Source of the DNA: Puniceibacterium sp. IMCC21224
GTDB taxonomy: Bacteria > Pseudomonadota > Alphaproteobacteria > Rhodobacterales > Rhodobacteraceae
DNA length: 64,000 bases
Assembly: GCF_001038505.1 (NCBI RefSeq)
Contig: NZ_LDPY01000002.1
Span: forward strand, 124,001 to 188,000
Direction: 5' to 3'
In this document: piece after piece, positions 8,692 to 16,298 of the stretch
How positions within the stretch are numbered: position 1 is the stretch's first letter
Layout of the letters: each line of letters opens with the position of its first letter
Notes under the pieces: generated by a model
Seen by the model: the letters and a program-made list of their open reading frames with translations, nothing else
Database searches by the model: none
What the model was told of the DNA's origin: nothing
Position numbers and translations under genes: made by a program

Positions 8692-9031
8692 GTCGGCCCC
8701 CAAACCGGTCATTGTCGAAATATCTGCTCACCCGCCGCTCTGTTCGCCCGGCGATCACACTGCGCGTCGGGGCACGGGCCCCATGATTCTGATCGTTCAT
8801 CGCCCCATCCCCGGCCTGACACACAAAGGATTGCCGCATACCGTCGGCAATACAAATAAAAAGTACATTTATGATACCGGATAATGAATATATTGGTACA
8901 TTTTGCAGTTTCCAGGTGCGTTCCAGCCATGCGGCGCGGGTTTAGGCACACGCACCTGGGGAATCGGTCGGAGGAAAACCGGCGCCATCATCTGGCCGAC
9001 GGGCGGTGCACTGAATCACTCTCGGGCAGTG
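8692..9031. other. 340 bp non-coding gap between ThDP enzyme and amidase genes
   Basis: No frame here resembles a protein. The part next to 8691 is GC-rich and would be the leader of the ThDP gene. The stretch 8850-8910 is strikingly AT-rich and contains the direct repeat GTACATTT at 8863-8870 and 8896-8903, so the promoter of the minus-strand gene probably lies there. The part to the right carries a 10 bp inverted repeat (8912-8959) and then the tail of the amidase transcript. Confidence 0.5.
8912..8959. repeat. 10 bp inverted repeat with 28-nt spacer
   Basis: CCAGGTGCGT at 8912-8921 is exactly repeated in inverse at 8950-8959 (ACGCACCTGG). It lies downstream of the minus-strand amidase stop and upstream of the AT-rich putative ThDP-gene promoter. 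No T-run follows on either strand, so it is not a classical terminator; it could stabilise the amidase mRNA end or be a protein-binding site. Confidence 0.45.
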
Positions 9032-10384
9032 TCATGCGACTGGCGTCACGGGTCTGCCGGTATGCCCGGTCGCCTGTTCGTAAGCATGCCCGACACGCAA
9101 CACCGCAGCGTCCCCAAGGCGTGGCCCGACGATCTGAAGGCCGATTGGCAACCCGGCCCGCGATGTACCGCAGCGCACCGAAAGCGACGGGGCATCCAGC
9201 AGATTGGCCGGCACGGCAAGCATCGGAGCCTTGAGGTAATCCAATGGCCCGATATCGTCGATCAATGGCGGATCACCGGGCACAGCCTCGAATACAAGCA
9301 CATCGAACCGCGCCCAGACGGGATCTACCGCGTGGACAAGGTGCCTCCGTTGGATGCGGGCCCGTTCAGCGTCGGCGGCGGTGATCGCAGCCCCACCGTG
9401 CAACCGGACGCGGGTGTTGGGCGACATCGCTGAATCGTTGGCCACGGCACCTGAATAGAGCGCGTACGCCTGGGACAGCATCAGCGGCAGGAAACAGTCG
9501 GTAAACGCCTGCAACGGCGGCAGCGTCACTTCATCGACCAACGCCCCAAGGTCGGTGAGGACGCTAAGCGCCCGTGAAACGGCAGCACGTTGTTCCGCTG
9601 CCACGCGCGCATCGGTGCCAAACTGTGTTACATGCCCGACGCGCAGCCCGTCCAACCGTTGTGTCAGTGCGCCAGAAAAAGAGAGTGAGGGATCGCGCCG
9701 ACCCAGCAGGGCATCCAGCAACAAAGCACAATCGCGACTGTCCCGTGCCATCGGTCCCACCTGATCCAGCGCCGGCGCAAGCGGAAAAACCCCCTGACAA
9801 CTGACCAGTCCGCCCGTAGGTTTCAGCCCGACAACACCGCAAAAGGTGGCGGGAATACGGATCGACCCGCCAGTATCGGTGCCCAGTGCTGCGGGCATCA
9901 TCCCGGTCGCTAGCGCCACCGCAGAACCAGAGGACGAGGCACCAGGGGTCCGCGCCGGATCATACGGGTTACGCGCAAACGGCAGCACGTCCTCTGCACC
10001 CGGTGCGCCCAGGCAGTATTCGGCGCAATGCAGCTTACCCAACAGCGGCATTCCCGCCGCGTCCAGCGCCCGCCACGCATCTGCGCTCGTCTCTGGGGTA
10101 AAGCGGCCACAGAGTTTGGTCGGCACATCTTGGATCGCAAAGGCGTCTTTCAGACCAACCGGGATTCCGTGCAACGCCCCTCGCGAAACTCCGCGCGCAA
10201 GCTCTGCATCGTGCAGGCGCGCCAGTGCGCGGGCATGCTCGAACGTTGGGGTGACTATGGCGCAGGTTGATCCCATGGTTTCGCAGCGGGCAATTAGCGC
10301 ATCGGTCAGGTCCAACGCACTGATTTCGCGAGCAGCGATAAGACCAGAGAGCGCGTGCAGGCCAAGTTCGTGCAGCTTAGTCAT
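9032..10384 (-). CDS. amidase signature family hydrolase
   Basis: A 450-residue amidase. The Ser-cisSer-Lys triad is readable: Lys79 in GIPVGLKDAF, the cis-Ser near residue 150 in PGASSSGSAVALATG, and the nucleophile Ser174 in GTDTGGSIRIPA. GVVGLKPTGG and LDQVGPMARD complete the signature. Such enzymes hydrolyse amides; close relatives include allophanate hydrolase-type (AtzE/AtzF-like) and GatA proteins, but with no gatB/gatC nearby a catabolic amidase is the better reading. The ATG at 10384 has AAAGGG upstream. It is separated from the next minus-strand gene by the SDR remnant, so it is probably its own transcription unit. Substrate unknown. Confidence 0.9.
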   Translation of the reverse strand: MTKLHELGLHALSGLIAAREISALDLTDALIARCETMGSTCAIVTPTFEHARALARLHDAELARGVSRGALHGIPVGLKDAFAIQDVPTKLCGRFTPETSADAWRALDAAGMPLLGKLHCAEYCLGAPGAEDVLPFARNPYDPARTPGASSSGSAVALATGMMPAALGTDTGGSIRIPATFCGVVGLKPTGGLVSCQGVFPLAPALDQVGPMARDSRDCALLLDALLGRRDPSLSFSGALTQRLDGLRVGHVTQFGTDARVAAEQRAAVSRALSVLTDLGALVDEVTLPPLQAFTDCFLPLMLSQAYALYSGAVANDSAMSPNTRVRLHGGAAITAADAERARIQRRHLVHAVDPVWARFDVLVFEAVPGDPPLIDDIGPLDYLKAPMLAVPANLLDAPSLSVRCGTSRAGLPIGLQIVGPRLGDAAVLRVGHAYEQATGHTGRPVTPVA

Positions 10385-10461
10385 CGTCCGAACCCTTTGA
10401 CAAGAATGTATATATTCGCGCAGGCGGCCAATCTGAGTGCCGAACGTAAGGACGCATCCGC

Positions 10462-10629
10462 ATGAGGAGACCTCAGGAAAAGGCGGCGCTGGTCACAGGC
10501 GCCGCACGGGGTCCCGGCATCGCCATGGCGGACCGCTATGCCGCCGAAGGTGCGCGTCTGGATCTGGTTCCGGGCGCTGTCGGGGATCGGCCTCTCAGCG
10601 TCGAAGCCGCCGTGAACACCAGCGGGTAA
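10462..10629 (+). pseudogene. truncated short-chain dehydrogenase remnant (N-terminal 55 codons)
   Basis: A 55-codon frame, MRRPQEKAALVTGAARGPGI and on, ends at TAA 10627-10629. AALVTGAARGPGIAMADRYA is the first beta strand and cofactor loop (TGxxxGxG) of a classical SDR, and the following AAEGARLDL is the second strand region. The rest of the approximately 250-residue protein, including Ser-Tyr-Lys, is missing: after about 40 matching residues the sequence drifts to VEAAVNTSG and stops 14 bases before the convergent racemase-type gene. This looks like what is left after a deletion. A tiny functional peptide cannot be excluded but is unlikely. Confidence 0.7.
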
Positions 10630-10643
10630 CTCGCTCAACAGGG

Positions 10644-11408
10644 TCATACGGCCACTCGGTCATGGTATCGCTTTGCCCAGGCCGCACCGTCCAGCCAGGG
10701 ATCAAGTGATGCCCGCGACGGGGCCGCGTCACTGAGCGCTGTCACCATCGCCCAGACCAGCGCGAGGTTGGGTGTCAGCACAGGTATGCCGCGATCCCGT
10801 TGCCCCAGCAGGGTGCCCAGCGTAGCAAGGCCAGTGCCCAGGATCACAATGGCGTCGACATCGCTGCCCTCAAGCGCGCCAAGCCCCGCGCGCGACGCAT
10901 TCCCCGAGAGCGAATAGATCGGATGAAACGCAGCCTCCTGACCGGCCAACCGCTCAACCGGCCCGATCTCGAATCCGCGCGCCGCCCAGTAACGCATACC
11001 TGCATCATGCAGCGTATCGCCGTAGGGCGAGACAATGCCGATCCGGCGCGCCCCTAAACACTGCAGCGCATCGGTAATGGCCTGCGCTGCCGTCACCACA
11101 GGCACCCCGCGACGCTGGGCAATCGTGTCCAGACTGCGCTGTTCCACCTGCGGATCAATGAGGTAGGACGCCCCGGTACAGGCAAATCCCACCGCCCGGA
11201 TAGGCGCATTGGCAAAGCGCGCAATGGTGTCATCCATACGCGCCACGTAATCCATCAACCGGTCCTCCATCGTAGGACGGTCACTGGTCAGCCGTGCGGT
11301 CAAGGCGGCGTAGCCCGGTGGGCACAGGATCTGCACCTCAAGTTCGGCGGTGGTGTTGGCCTGCGGGGTCAGCAGGCCGAACAGACCCTTTGGGGCGTAT
11401 TCGGTCAT
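10644..11408 (-). CDS. Asp/Glu racemase / arylmalonate decarboxylase / maleate isomerase superfamily protein
   Basis: A 254-residue protein of the Asp/Glu/hydantoin racemase superfamily, closest in layout to maleate cis-trans isomerase and arylmalonate decarboxylase. It starts with GLLTPQANTTAELE, has a cysteine at residue 77 in GFACTGASYL, the GARRIGIVSPYGD segment of the second lobe and VDAIVILGTGLATL where the second catalytic Cys normally sits. That second position is Thr192, so only one of the two usual catalytic cysteines is present; this speaks against a two-base racemase and perhaps for a decarboxylase or one-cysteine isomerase. The start overlaps the stop of the CoA-transferase gene (ATGA). 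It is last of five genes running from 15119. Confidence 0.8.
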   Translation of the reverse strand: MTEYAPKGLFGLLTPQANTTAELEVQILCPPGYAALTARLTSDRPTMEDRLMDYVARMDDTIARFANAPIRAVGFACTGASYLIDPQVEQRSLDTIAQRRGVPVVTAAQAITDALQCLGARRIGIVSPYGDTLHDAGMRYWAARGFEIGPVERLAGQEAAFHPIYSLSGNASRAGLGALEGSDVDAIVILGTGLATLGTLLGQRDRGIPVLTPNLALVWAMVTALSDAAPSRASLDPWLDGAAWAKRYHDRVAV

Positions 11409-12592
11409 GTCTTTTCCCAATTTGATGCACCGTTCAGCGACGGTGCCCGTCCCGGAGCAAGCTGCGGATGGTTCGACAGGCGCAGCGGCGAACGCGGGGT
11501 CAGCACTTCGGGCACGCCGGGATGCGTCTGGCGGGTGAACATCGGATTGGCATCGCTGGCGCGGGCATCTTCGGCCAACATCTGTGCGGTGTCGCGATAG
11601 GGGCTCCAGCAGACCGACGTTTCCGAAAATGCGGCGGCAATCTGGTTCAGATCCCGCTGTCCCGCCCAAACCTGTAAATGCGCCCCGACCTGCGCCTGCA
11701 AGTCGTAGCGCACGTGTTCGTCGTCCAGATCGCGACCATTCGAGGCGGCGAGCGCGCTCATCTTGGAATCCAGCCCCGTCGCGGCCACCAACGCGCGCCA
11801 CTGCTTGCGCGTGACAGCAACGACCATGAACCAGCGTCCGCAGCGGGTGGCAAAATCGCGGCCAAAGCTGCCGTAGACCCAATTCCCCTGACGCGGGCGT
11901 GGGGTGCCGGTCAGTTCAGTCTCGGCGAGAATGCCTACATTTGCCATTGTCTCCATCGCCACGTCCGACAGGCTGAGCGCGATATGCTGGCCCTTGCCTG
12001 TGCGTTGCCGCTCCAGCGCGGCGGCGAGTATCCCCATCGCCAGCGTTCGCCCGGCAATCACGTCCCAAAAGGGCACCGCATTGTTCACGGGATCGTGGCG
12101 ATCCTCGGGTCCTGTCATCATCGCCGCACCGCAGGCGGCATGCACCGTGTAATCAATCGCCGAGGTGCCATCGGGGCTGCCATCCAGCGTCACGACAATT
12201 GCATCGGGTCGCCGCCCAAGCAGCGCCTGCGGCGTCAGCATGTCCCGCGTCGGCAGGTTGGTGACAAAGATGCCACCGCCCTGCGCCCCGTCCCGCCCAT
12301 CGCCCGGCTCATCGTCGCAGATCATATCCGCCGCAGCCTGCCGCCCGCTTGCCGTCCGCAGGTCCAGCGTGACAGAACCCTTGCCACGATTGAGCATCGT
12401 CCAGTACAGACTGGCCCCCGACGGTGCCAGCGGCCAGCGACGATAGTCGAGGCCCCCTTCGGGCGGATCCAGCCGGGTCACCTCGGCACCCAACTGGGCA
12501 AGGCTCATCGTGGCCAGCGGCGCGGCGATAAAGGCGGTGCTTTCCACAATGCGCAGCCCGGTCAGCGGACCCTTGGCGGGATGCATGGTCAT
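11405..12592 (-). CDS. CaiB/BaiF family III CoA-transferase
   Basis: A 395-residue family III CoA-transferase. GLRIVESTAFIAAPLATMSLAQLGAEVTRLD is the N-terminal Rossmann region, NRGKGSVTLDL follows, and the catalytic aspartate is Asp177 in VPFWDVIAGRT, followed by GILAAALERQRTGKGQ. The enzyme moves CoA between organic acids through an aspartyl anhydride. It overlaps both neighbours by ATGA: the isochorismatase-like gene upstream and the racemase-type gene downstream. With two lyases of the isocitrate lyase family in the same operon, it probably activates a branched or hydroxy-dicarboxylic acid. The loop around residues 95-107 is Gly/Asp-rich and may be an insertion. Confidence 0.9.
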   Translation of the reverse strand: MTMHPAKGPLTGLRIVESTAFIAAPLATMSLAQLGAEVTRLDPPEGGLDYRRWPLAPSGASLYWTMLNRGKGSVTLDLRTASGRQAAADMICDDEPGDGRDGAQGGGIFVTNLPTRDMLTPQALLGRRPDAIVVTLDGSPDGTSAIDYTVHAACGAAMMTGPEDRHDPVNNAVPFWDVIAGRTLAMGILAAALERQRTGKGQHIALSLSDVAMETMANVGILAETELTGTPRPRQGNWVYGSFGRDFATRCGRWFMVVAVTRKQWRALVAATGLDSKMSALAASNGRDLDDEHVRYDLQAQVGAHLQVWAGQRDLNQIAAAFSETSVCWSPYRDTAQMLAEDARASDANPMFTRQTHPGVPEVLTPRSPLRLSNHPQLAPGRAPSLNGASNWEKT

Positions 12593-13281
12593 TCCGCGAC
12601 CTGTCGGGTCCCATAAAGGCGGTCAAGCTCTGCCGTGACATAGGCGTGGCTTTCCACATCGGCAAACTTCATGTCCATGTCGAACAGGTTGGCCTGATGC
12701 GCTGATGCGCTGCGGTCGCCCACCGCCTCTTCGACGACGATCACCCGGAAATTGTGGGAAAAGGCATCCGTCACAGCGGCACGCACGCAGCCACTGGTCG
12801 AGATACCGACCACAACCAGCGTATCAACCCGATCGTAGCGCAGAAAGGACTCTAATGGTGTCTCAAAAAAGCACGATGGTTTGTTTTTCTCGATCACCAC
12901 GTCGGCGGCAGTAGGGGCGTACTCGTCGGGCCATTCATCGGCACGCGGATCGACGGTGTATCCATGGCTTTCGGCCACGGACAGCTTGAGATTCCAGATA
13001 CCGCGCCGTACCGGATGGTTGCGGTTGTCACGACGACTGTAATAAATTGGCAGGCCAAACTGACGGAACTGCGTGGTCAGGTCAATGATGGCCGTCTTAA
13101 GCTGGGGCAGTTCGCGCCCGCACATGTCATAGGACGGATCGACAAACATCCAGGTTGTGTCGATATTCAGCAACGCCACCCGCTCTCCAAAACCGATGCG
13201 TTCGCCAAAGCCACCCTTGCGGTATGTCGCAAGGTCCTCGTCCGGGACGAAGCCCTGCCATTTTTCCAATTTTCCGGACAT
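12589..13281 (-). CDS. isochorismatase-family cysteine hydrolase (N-carbamoylsarcosine amidase / maleamate amidase-like)
   Basis: A 230-residue cysteine hydrolase. The triad is visible as Asp41 in ALLNIDTTWMF, Lys132 in VVIEKNKPSCFF and Cys165 in VGISTSGCVRAAV, with the non-proline cis-peptide loop VGIST just before the Cys. The long N-terminal lead with GFGERIGFGERVALLNID resembles N-carbamoylsarcosine amidohydrolase and maleamate amidase rather than true isochorismatase. It would release ammonia from an amide or carbamoyl compound. An AGGAGGG ribosome site precedes the ATG at 13281. Its stop overlaps the CoA-transferase start, and it follows the first lyase gene after 15 bases, so it belongs to the same operon. 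Confidence 0.88.
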   Translation of the reverse strand: MSGKLEKWQGFVPDEDLATYRKGGFGERIGFGERVALLNIDTTWMFVDPSYDMCGRELPQLKTAIIDLTTQFRQFGLPIYYSRRDNRNHPVRRGIWNLKLSVAESHGYTVDPRADEWPDEYAPTAADVVIEKNKPSCFFETPLESFLRYDRVDTLVVVGISTSGCVRAAVTDAFSHNFRVIVVEEAVGDRSASAHQANLFDMDMKFADVESHAYVTAELDRLYGTRQVAE

Positions 13282-13296
13282 TGCGGTGCCCTCCTG

Positions 13297-14211
13297 TCAG
13301 TCGGTTTGTTTGAAACGATCCTCGAGTGCGGTCCACTCGGGGTAGTCGAACAAATTCCAGAGCGCGCGATGATCCAGCATCCGGTTGCGCATCCCATCCG
13401 TGGTCCCGGTCTGGCGCAGCGTGTTCAGCAGTTCGGCGCCCATATGCCCCACCACTCGCGTCATGGAATTGGGATAGATCGCAAGCCGATAACCAAGCGC
13501 CTCCAGATCCGCACCCGGCAGCAACGGTGTGCGCCCGCCTTCGACCATGTTGGCCATTGTGGGCCGTGAAAGCCGGGTGTTGAGCAGCTGCATTTCATCG
13601 CGGCTTTCGGGGGATTCAACGAACAGCACATCGGCGCCGGCCTCGCCATAGGCCGCAGCGCGGTCAATCGCGGCGTCTAGTCCGTGATCGCTGCGCGCAT
13701 CGGTACGCGCAATGATCAGGAAATCCGGGTCATGCCGGGCGTCAACTGCAGCCTTGATCCGTCCAGTCATTTCCTGCACCGACACCAGCTTGCGTCCCGG
13801 TTCATGGCCGCATTTCTTGGGAAAGGCCTGATCTTCCATCTGCACGGCGCTGACGCCCGCGCGCTCAAGATCGCGGATTGTGCGTATCACATTGATTGGC
13901 CCGCCGAACCCGGTGTCGATATCGCAGATCACCGGGATATCGACGCTGTCGGCAATGCGTTGCGCCCGTTCGATCAGTTCTGCACTGGACAGCGCCCCCA
14001 TATCCGGGGCGCCAATCGCGCTCATCGAGACGCCCGAGCCGGTGATATAGGCGGCCGCGAACCCGGCGCGCGCCACCAGGCGCGCCGTCAGGCAGTCGTA
14101 GCAGCCCGGCGCCACTAGAAGATCCGGCGCCGCGACCAACGCGCGCAAGCGCGACGAGCGGCCCAGAACCCGGCCCAGACCGGTCGGATAGGTGTCTGCG
14201 GAAATGTTCAT
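13297..14211 (-). CDS. isocitrate lyase / PEP mutase family lyase (copy 1)
   Basis: A 304-residue member of the ICL/PEPM family. The metal-binding ICDIDTGFGG lies at residues 95-104, the acidic pair Glu126-Asp127 in VQMEDQAF, and the catalytic loop PKKCGH at 131-136 with the family's active-site Cys. IIARTDA, LFVESPES and NMVEGGRTP are the later blocks. Enzymes with this loop cleave C-C bonds of 2-methylisocitrate, 2,3-dimethylmalate or related acids, or decarboxylate oxaloacetate. The start overlaps the stop of the second, upstream copy by four bases. The two proteins share the fold but differ clearly in sequence (KKCGH here, KRCGH there), so they are not a recent duplicate. Confidence 0.9.
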   Translation of the reverse strand: MNISADTYPTGLGRVLGRSSRLRALVAAPDLLVAPGCYDCLTARLVARAGFAAAYITGSGVSMSAIGAPDMGALSSAELIERAQRIADSVDIPVICDIDTGFGGPINVIRTIRDLERAGVSAVQMEDQAFPKKCGHEPGRKLVSVQEMTGRIKAAVDARHDPDFLIIARTDARSDHGLDAAIDRAAAYGEAGADVLFVESPESRDEMQLLNTRLSRPTMANMVEGGRTPLLPGADLEALGYRLAIYPNSMTRVVGHMGAELLNTLRQTGTTDGMRNRMLDHRALWNLFDYPEWTALEDRFKQTD

Positions 14212-15119
14212 GGCCGTCCCCCGGCTGCTGTGTATTTGCGGTCCTGATATCCAACGTCGAGAAAGCGCGCTTCGCGGGCATAGACGTCTTCCATGCCGAC
14301 GAGTCGGTGCATCCCGGTGAAATCGGCATAGAGCGACGGGTCGACGCCGGTGCCGTCCCGTTCACGGATCGTTGCAAGGGCGGTGCGCATCGCATGGATT
14401 GACGCCAGCAGCAGGCTGACCGGAAGACTGACCCGCGCCACACCCATCGCCTGAAGGTCCGCAAAGGTCAGCCCCAGAGGTGTCTTGCCGCCTTCGACCA
14501 TGTTGACGGCGAGCGGCCCGCCGATCCGGTCGACCAGGGCAGCGATTGTATCGCGACTGTCGACGCCATCGACAAAAACCATCGTCGCGCCAGCCTCAAA
14601 GTAGATCTTTGCTCGCGAAACAACCGCCTCTACGCCTTCAACCGCCAGGGCATCGGTACGCGCGTTGATCACAAAGTTCGGGTCATTGCGGGCCTCGGCG
14701 GCGGCGGCGATTTTGCCGGCCATCTCCTGCGCCGGGATCACCTCTTTGCCCGCAAGGTGACCGCAGCGTTTGGGCATAACCTGATCTTCCAGGTTGATCC
14801 CCGCCGCGCCGGCCCGTTCGAACGCCTCGACCGTGTACCAGACGTTCACAGCGTTGCCATATCCGGTGTCGCCATCGGCCATCAGCGGGATATCCACGGC
14901 CGCGGCCATCGCCGCCGTCCGCTCGGCCATTTCGCGCATCGACAGCAGGCTGGCGTCGGGCAGGCCCATATGCGCGGCCGAAATCCCCAGCCCGCTGGCC
15001 TGCACCGCATCAAACCCCGCCTCCTGGATCAGTATCGCCGAGAGCGGATCATGTGCGCCCGGCATCACCAGTATATCGGGGGCCTCAATCAGTTCTTTCA
15101 GGCGAGTGGCCTTGGACAT
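14208..15119 (-). CDS. isocitrate lyase / PEP mutase family lyase (copy 2)
   Basis: A 303-residue ICL/PEPM-family protein, first gene of the five-gene series down to 10644. MADGDTGYGNA at residues 80-90 is the metal site, INLEDQVMPKRCGH at 108-121 the catalytic loop with the Cys, and INARTDAL and NMVEGGKTP follow. The KRCGH form is that of methylisocitrate lyase and many dimethylmalate-lyase-like proteins. ATG at 15119 is chosen: AAAGGA lies about 9 bases upstream and the family sequence starts at MSKATRLKELI; the longer frame would read through the terminator hairpin. The gene begins just after the terminator of the ABC-transporter operon, so it needs its own promoter or read-through. Confidence 0.9.
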   Translation of the reverse strand: MSKATRLKELIEAPDILVMPGAHDPLSAILIQEAGFDAVQASGLGISAAHMGLPDASLLSMREMAERTAAMAAAVDIPLMADGDTGYGNAVNVWYTVEAFERAGAAGINLEDQVMPKRCGHLAGKEVIPAQEMAGKIAAAAEARNDPNFVINARTDALAVEGVEAVVSRAKIYFEAGATMVFVDGVDSRDTIAALVDRIGGPLAVNMVEGGKTPLGLTFADLQAMGVARVSLPVSLLLASIHAMRTALATIRERDGTGVDPSLYADFTGMHRLVGMEDVYAREARFLDVGYQDRKYTAAGGRP

Positions 15120-15137
15120 GGTGTGCGGTCCTTTGCG

Positions 15138-15168
15138 AAAAAAGCACCCGCCGGTATTTCCGGCGGGT
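15138..15168 (-). terminator. Rho-independent terminator after ABC substrate-binding protein gene
   Basis: A perfect 9 bp stem (ACCCGCCGG, 15146-15154, with its complement at 15160-15168) and a 5-nt loop, followed on the minus strand by GC and six T residues (15143-15138). It begins 9 bases past the stop of the substrate-binding protein and ends the acyl-CoA synthetase/ABC importer transcript before the lyase genes. Confidence 0.85.
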
Positions 15169-15176
15169 AACACAGC

Positions 15177-16223
15177 TTAGTTGGAGGAGGAGTCCAGCAT
15201 GTCATTGGTGAACGCCGCGTCGATATCCAACCCGTCGAGCTTTTTCTCCGAGAAGGTGTCGAGGAAAGTCACCACCCGCTCCATCTGCTCACGCGTGATT
15301 TCGGGAGAGGTCGGATAAGCCGGCAACACCGATGTCCACGCCTGATCGAACAGCGGTTTTTCGACCTTGGGAAAATAAGCCGCGTAGACTTTGTCGCGGA
15401 TCGCTTCGGTCTGCTCCGGGTCGTGCATTGCCATCTGCGCGCGCTGGATGGCGCTCATCATGCGCTTGGCCACCTCGGGCTTTTCGTTGATCCAGCCCTG
15501 ACGGGTGTTGACCGAAATGTAGAGGTGCCCATCCAGCGCCGGAAGCTGACCAGCCGCGGTGTTGAACAACAGGAACCCGTCGTAGTTGGCAATCGCGGTA
15601 TCGCTGGTCGGGTTCGACAGGGTAAAGGCGTCGATCCGGTCCCGCGAAAACGCCGCGAGGATTTCAGAGCCGCCGCCGACAAAGACCACCGTTGCGTCGC
15701 GTTCGGGGTCGAGCCCGGCTTCGGTCAGCATGTACAGCGCCAACTGATGTGTGCCGCTGCCTGCCCCGGTTACGCCGATCAGCGCACCTTTAAGGGCGGC
15801 CAGACGTTCCGCGACGCTGCTGTCTGCGGTCAGGCCCTTTTCCCTGGCAAGCGCGCCGCGCATCACCACGTTCGACGCGTATTGCGTCATCAGCGCGCCG
15901 ATGATCACGGTATTGGTGTCTTGCGCCGCCGCCCGCAGTGCCGCCGACGTCGACCCGATGTAGACATCCATGTCGCCACCCAGAACCGCCGCCATCGCCG
16001 TGCCGCCACCAGCCTTGAAGACCTGAAGATTGGCGTCGATATCGGCATCGGTGAAATAGCCCATCTGTTCAGCCACATAGACCGGCAGATAGAGCATACC
16101 GATGCTGGGCATGGCAAAGTTCACCGTGTCCGCGGCCTGAACCGGGGCCGAAGCGCCAAATGTCATCGCCCCGGCTAGCACCACCGCTGCGGCGCCTTGT
16201 CTGAATGATCTGAATATCGTCAT
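15177..16223 (-). CDS. ABC transporter substrate-binding protein, NMT1/SsuA/TauA type
   Basis: A 348-residue periplasmic binding protein. The first 30 residues (MTIFRSFRQGAAAVVLAGAM and following, ending in VQA-AD) form a Sec signal peptide. The NMT1 fold shows in LPVYVAEQMGYFTDADID, GGGTAMAAVLGGDMDVYIGS and GALIGVTGAGSGTHQL. Such proteins bind small anions or aromatic and sulfonated acids for an SsuBC/TauBC-type importer. The start ATG at 16223 has the strong ribosome site AAGGAGGAGG. It follows the permease after 75 bases, a region with a small hairpin (GACCC/GGGTC at 16281-16293), and is itself followed by a terminator, so it closes the operon. Confidence 0.92.
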   Translation of the reverse strand: MTIFRSFRQGAAAVVLAGAMTFGASAPVQAADTVNFAMPSIGMLYLPVYVAEQMGYFTDADIDANLQVFKAGGGTAMAAVLGGDMDVYIGSTSAALRAAAQDTNTVIIGALMTQYASNVVMRGALAREKGLTADSSVAERLAALKGALIGVTGAGSGTHQLALYMLTEAGLDPERDATVVFVGGGSEILAAFSRDRIDAFTLSNPTSDTAIANYDGFLLFNTAAGQLPALDGHLYISVNTRQGWINEKPEVAKRMMSAIQRAQMAMHDPEQTEAIRDKVYAAYFPKVEKPLFDQAWTSVLPAYPTSPEITREQMERVVTFLDTFSEKKLDGLDIDAAFTNDMLDSSSN

Positions 16224-16298
16224 GTTGTGTCCTCCTCCTTGTTTAAACGTGTCGCACGTTGTTCGCGCGACGGTTTTCACGACCCGTGGGGTCATGTG

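Noticed and set aside
8912..8959. Possible cobalamin riboswitch around the inverted repeat
   Set aside because: The conserved GCCACTG box and the GGTGCAA..CC element are not present, and no B12-related gene follows on the plus strand.
10397..10402. TTGACA as -35 box of a plus-strand promoter for the SDR remnant
   Set aside because: The only -10-like sequence, TATATT, is 8 bases away; nothing suitable stands at 16-18 bases.
10644..13281. Assignment of the hydrolase and racemase-type genes as nicF and nicE of nicotinate degradation
   Set aside because: The isomerase lacks the second essential Cys, a CoA-transferase lies between them, and nicX, nicD, nicC and nicAB are absent.
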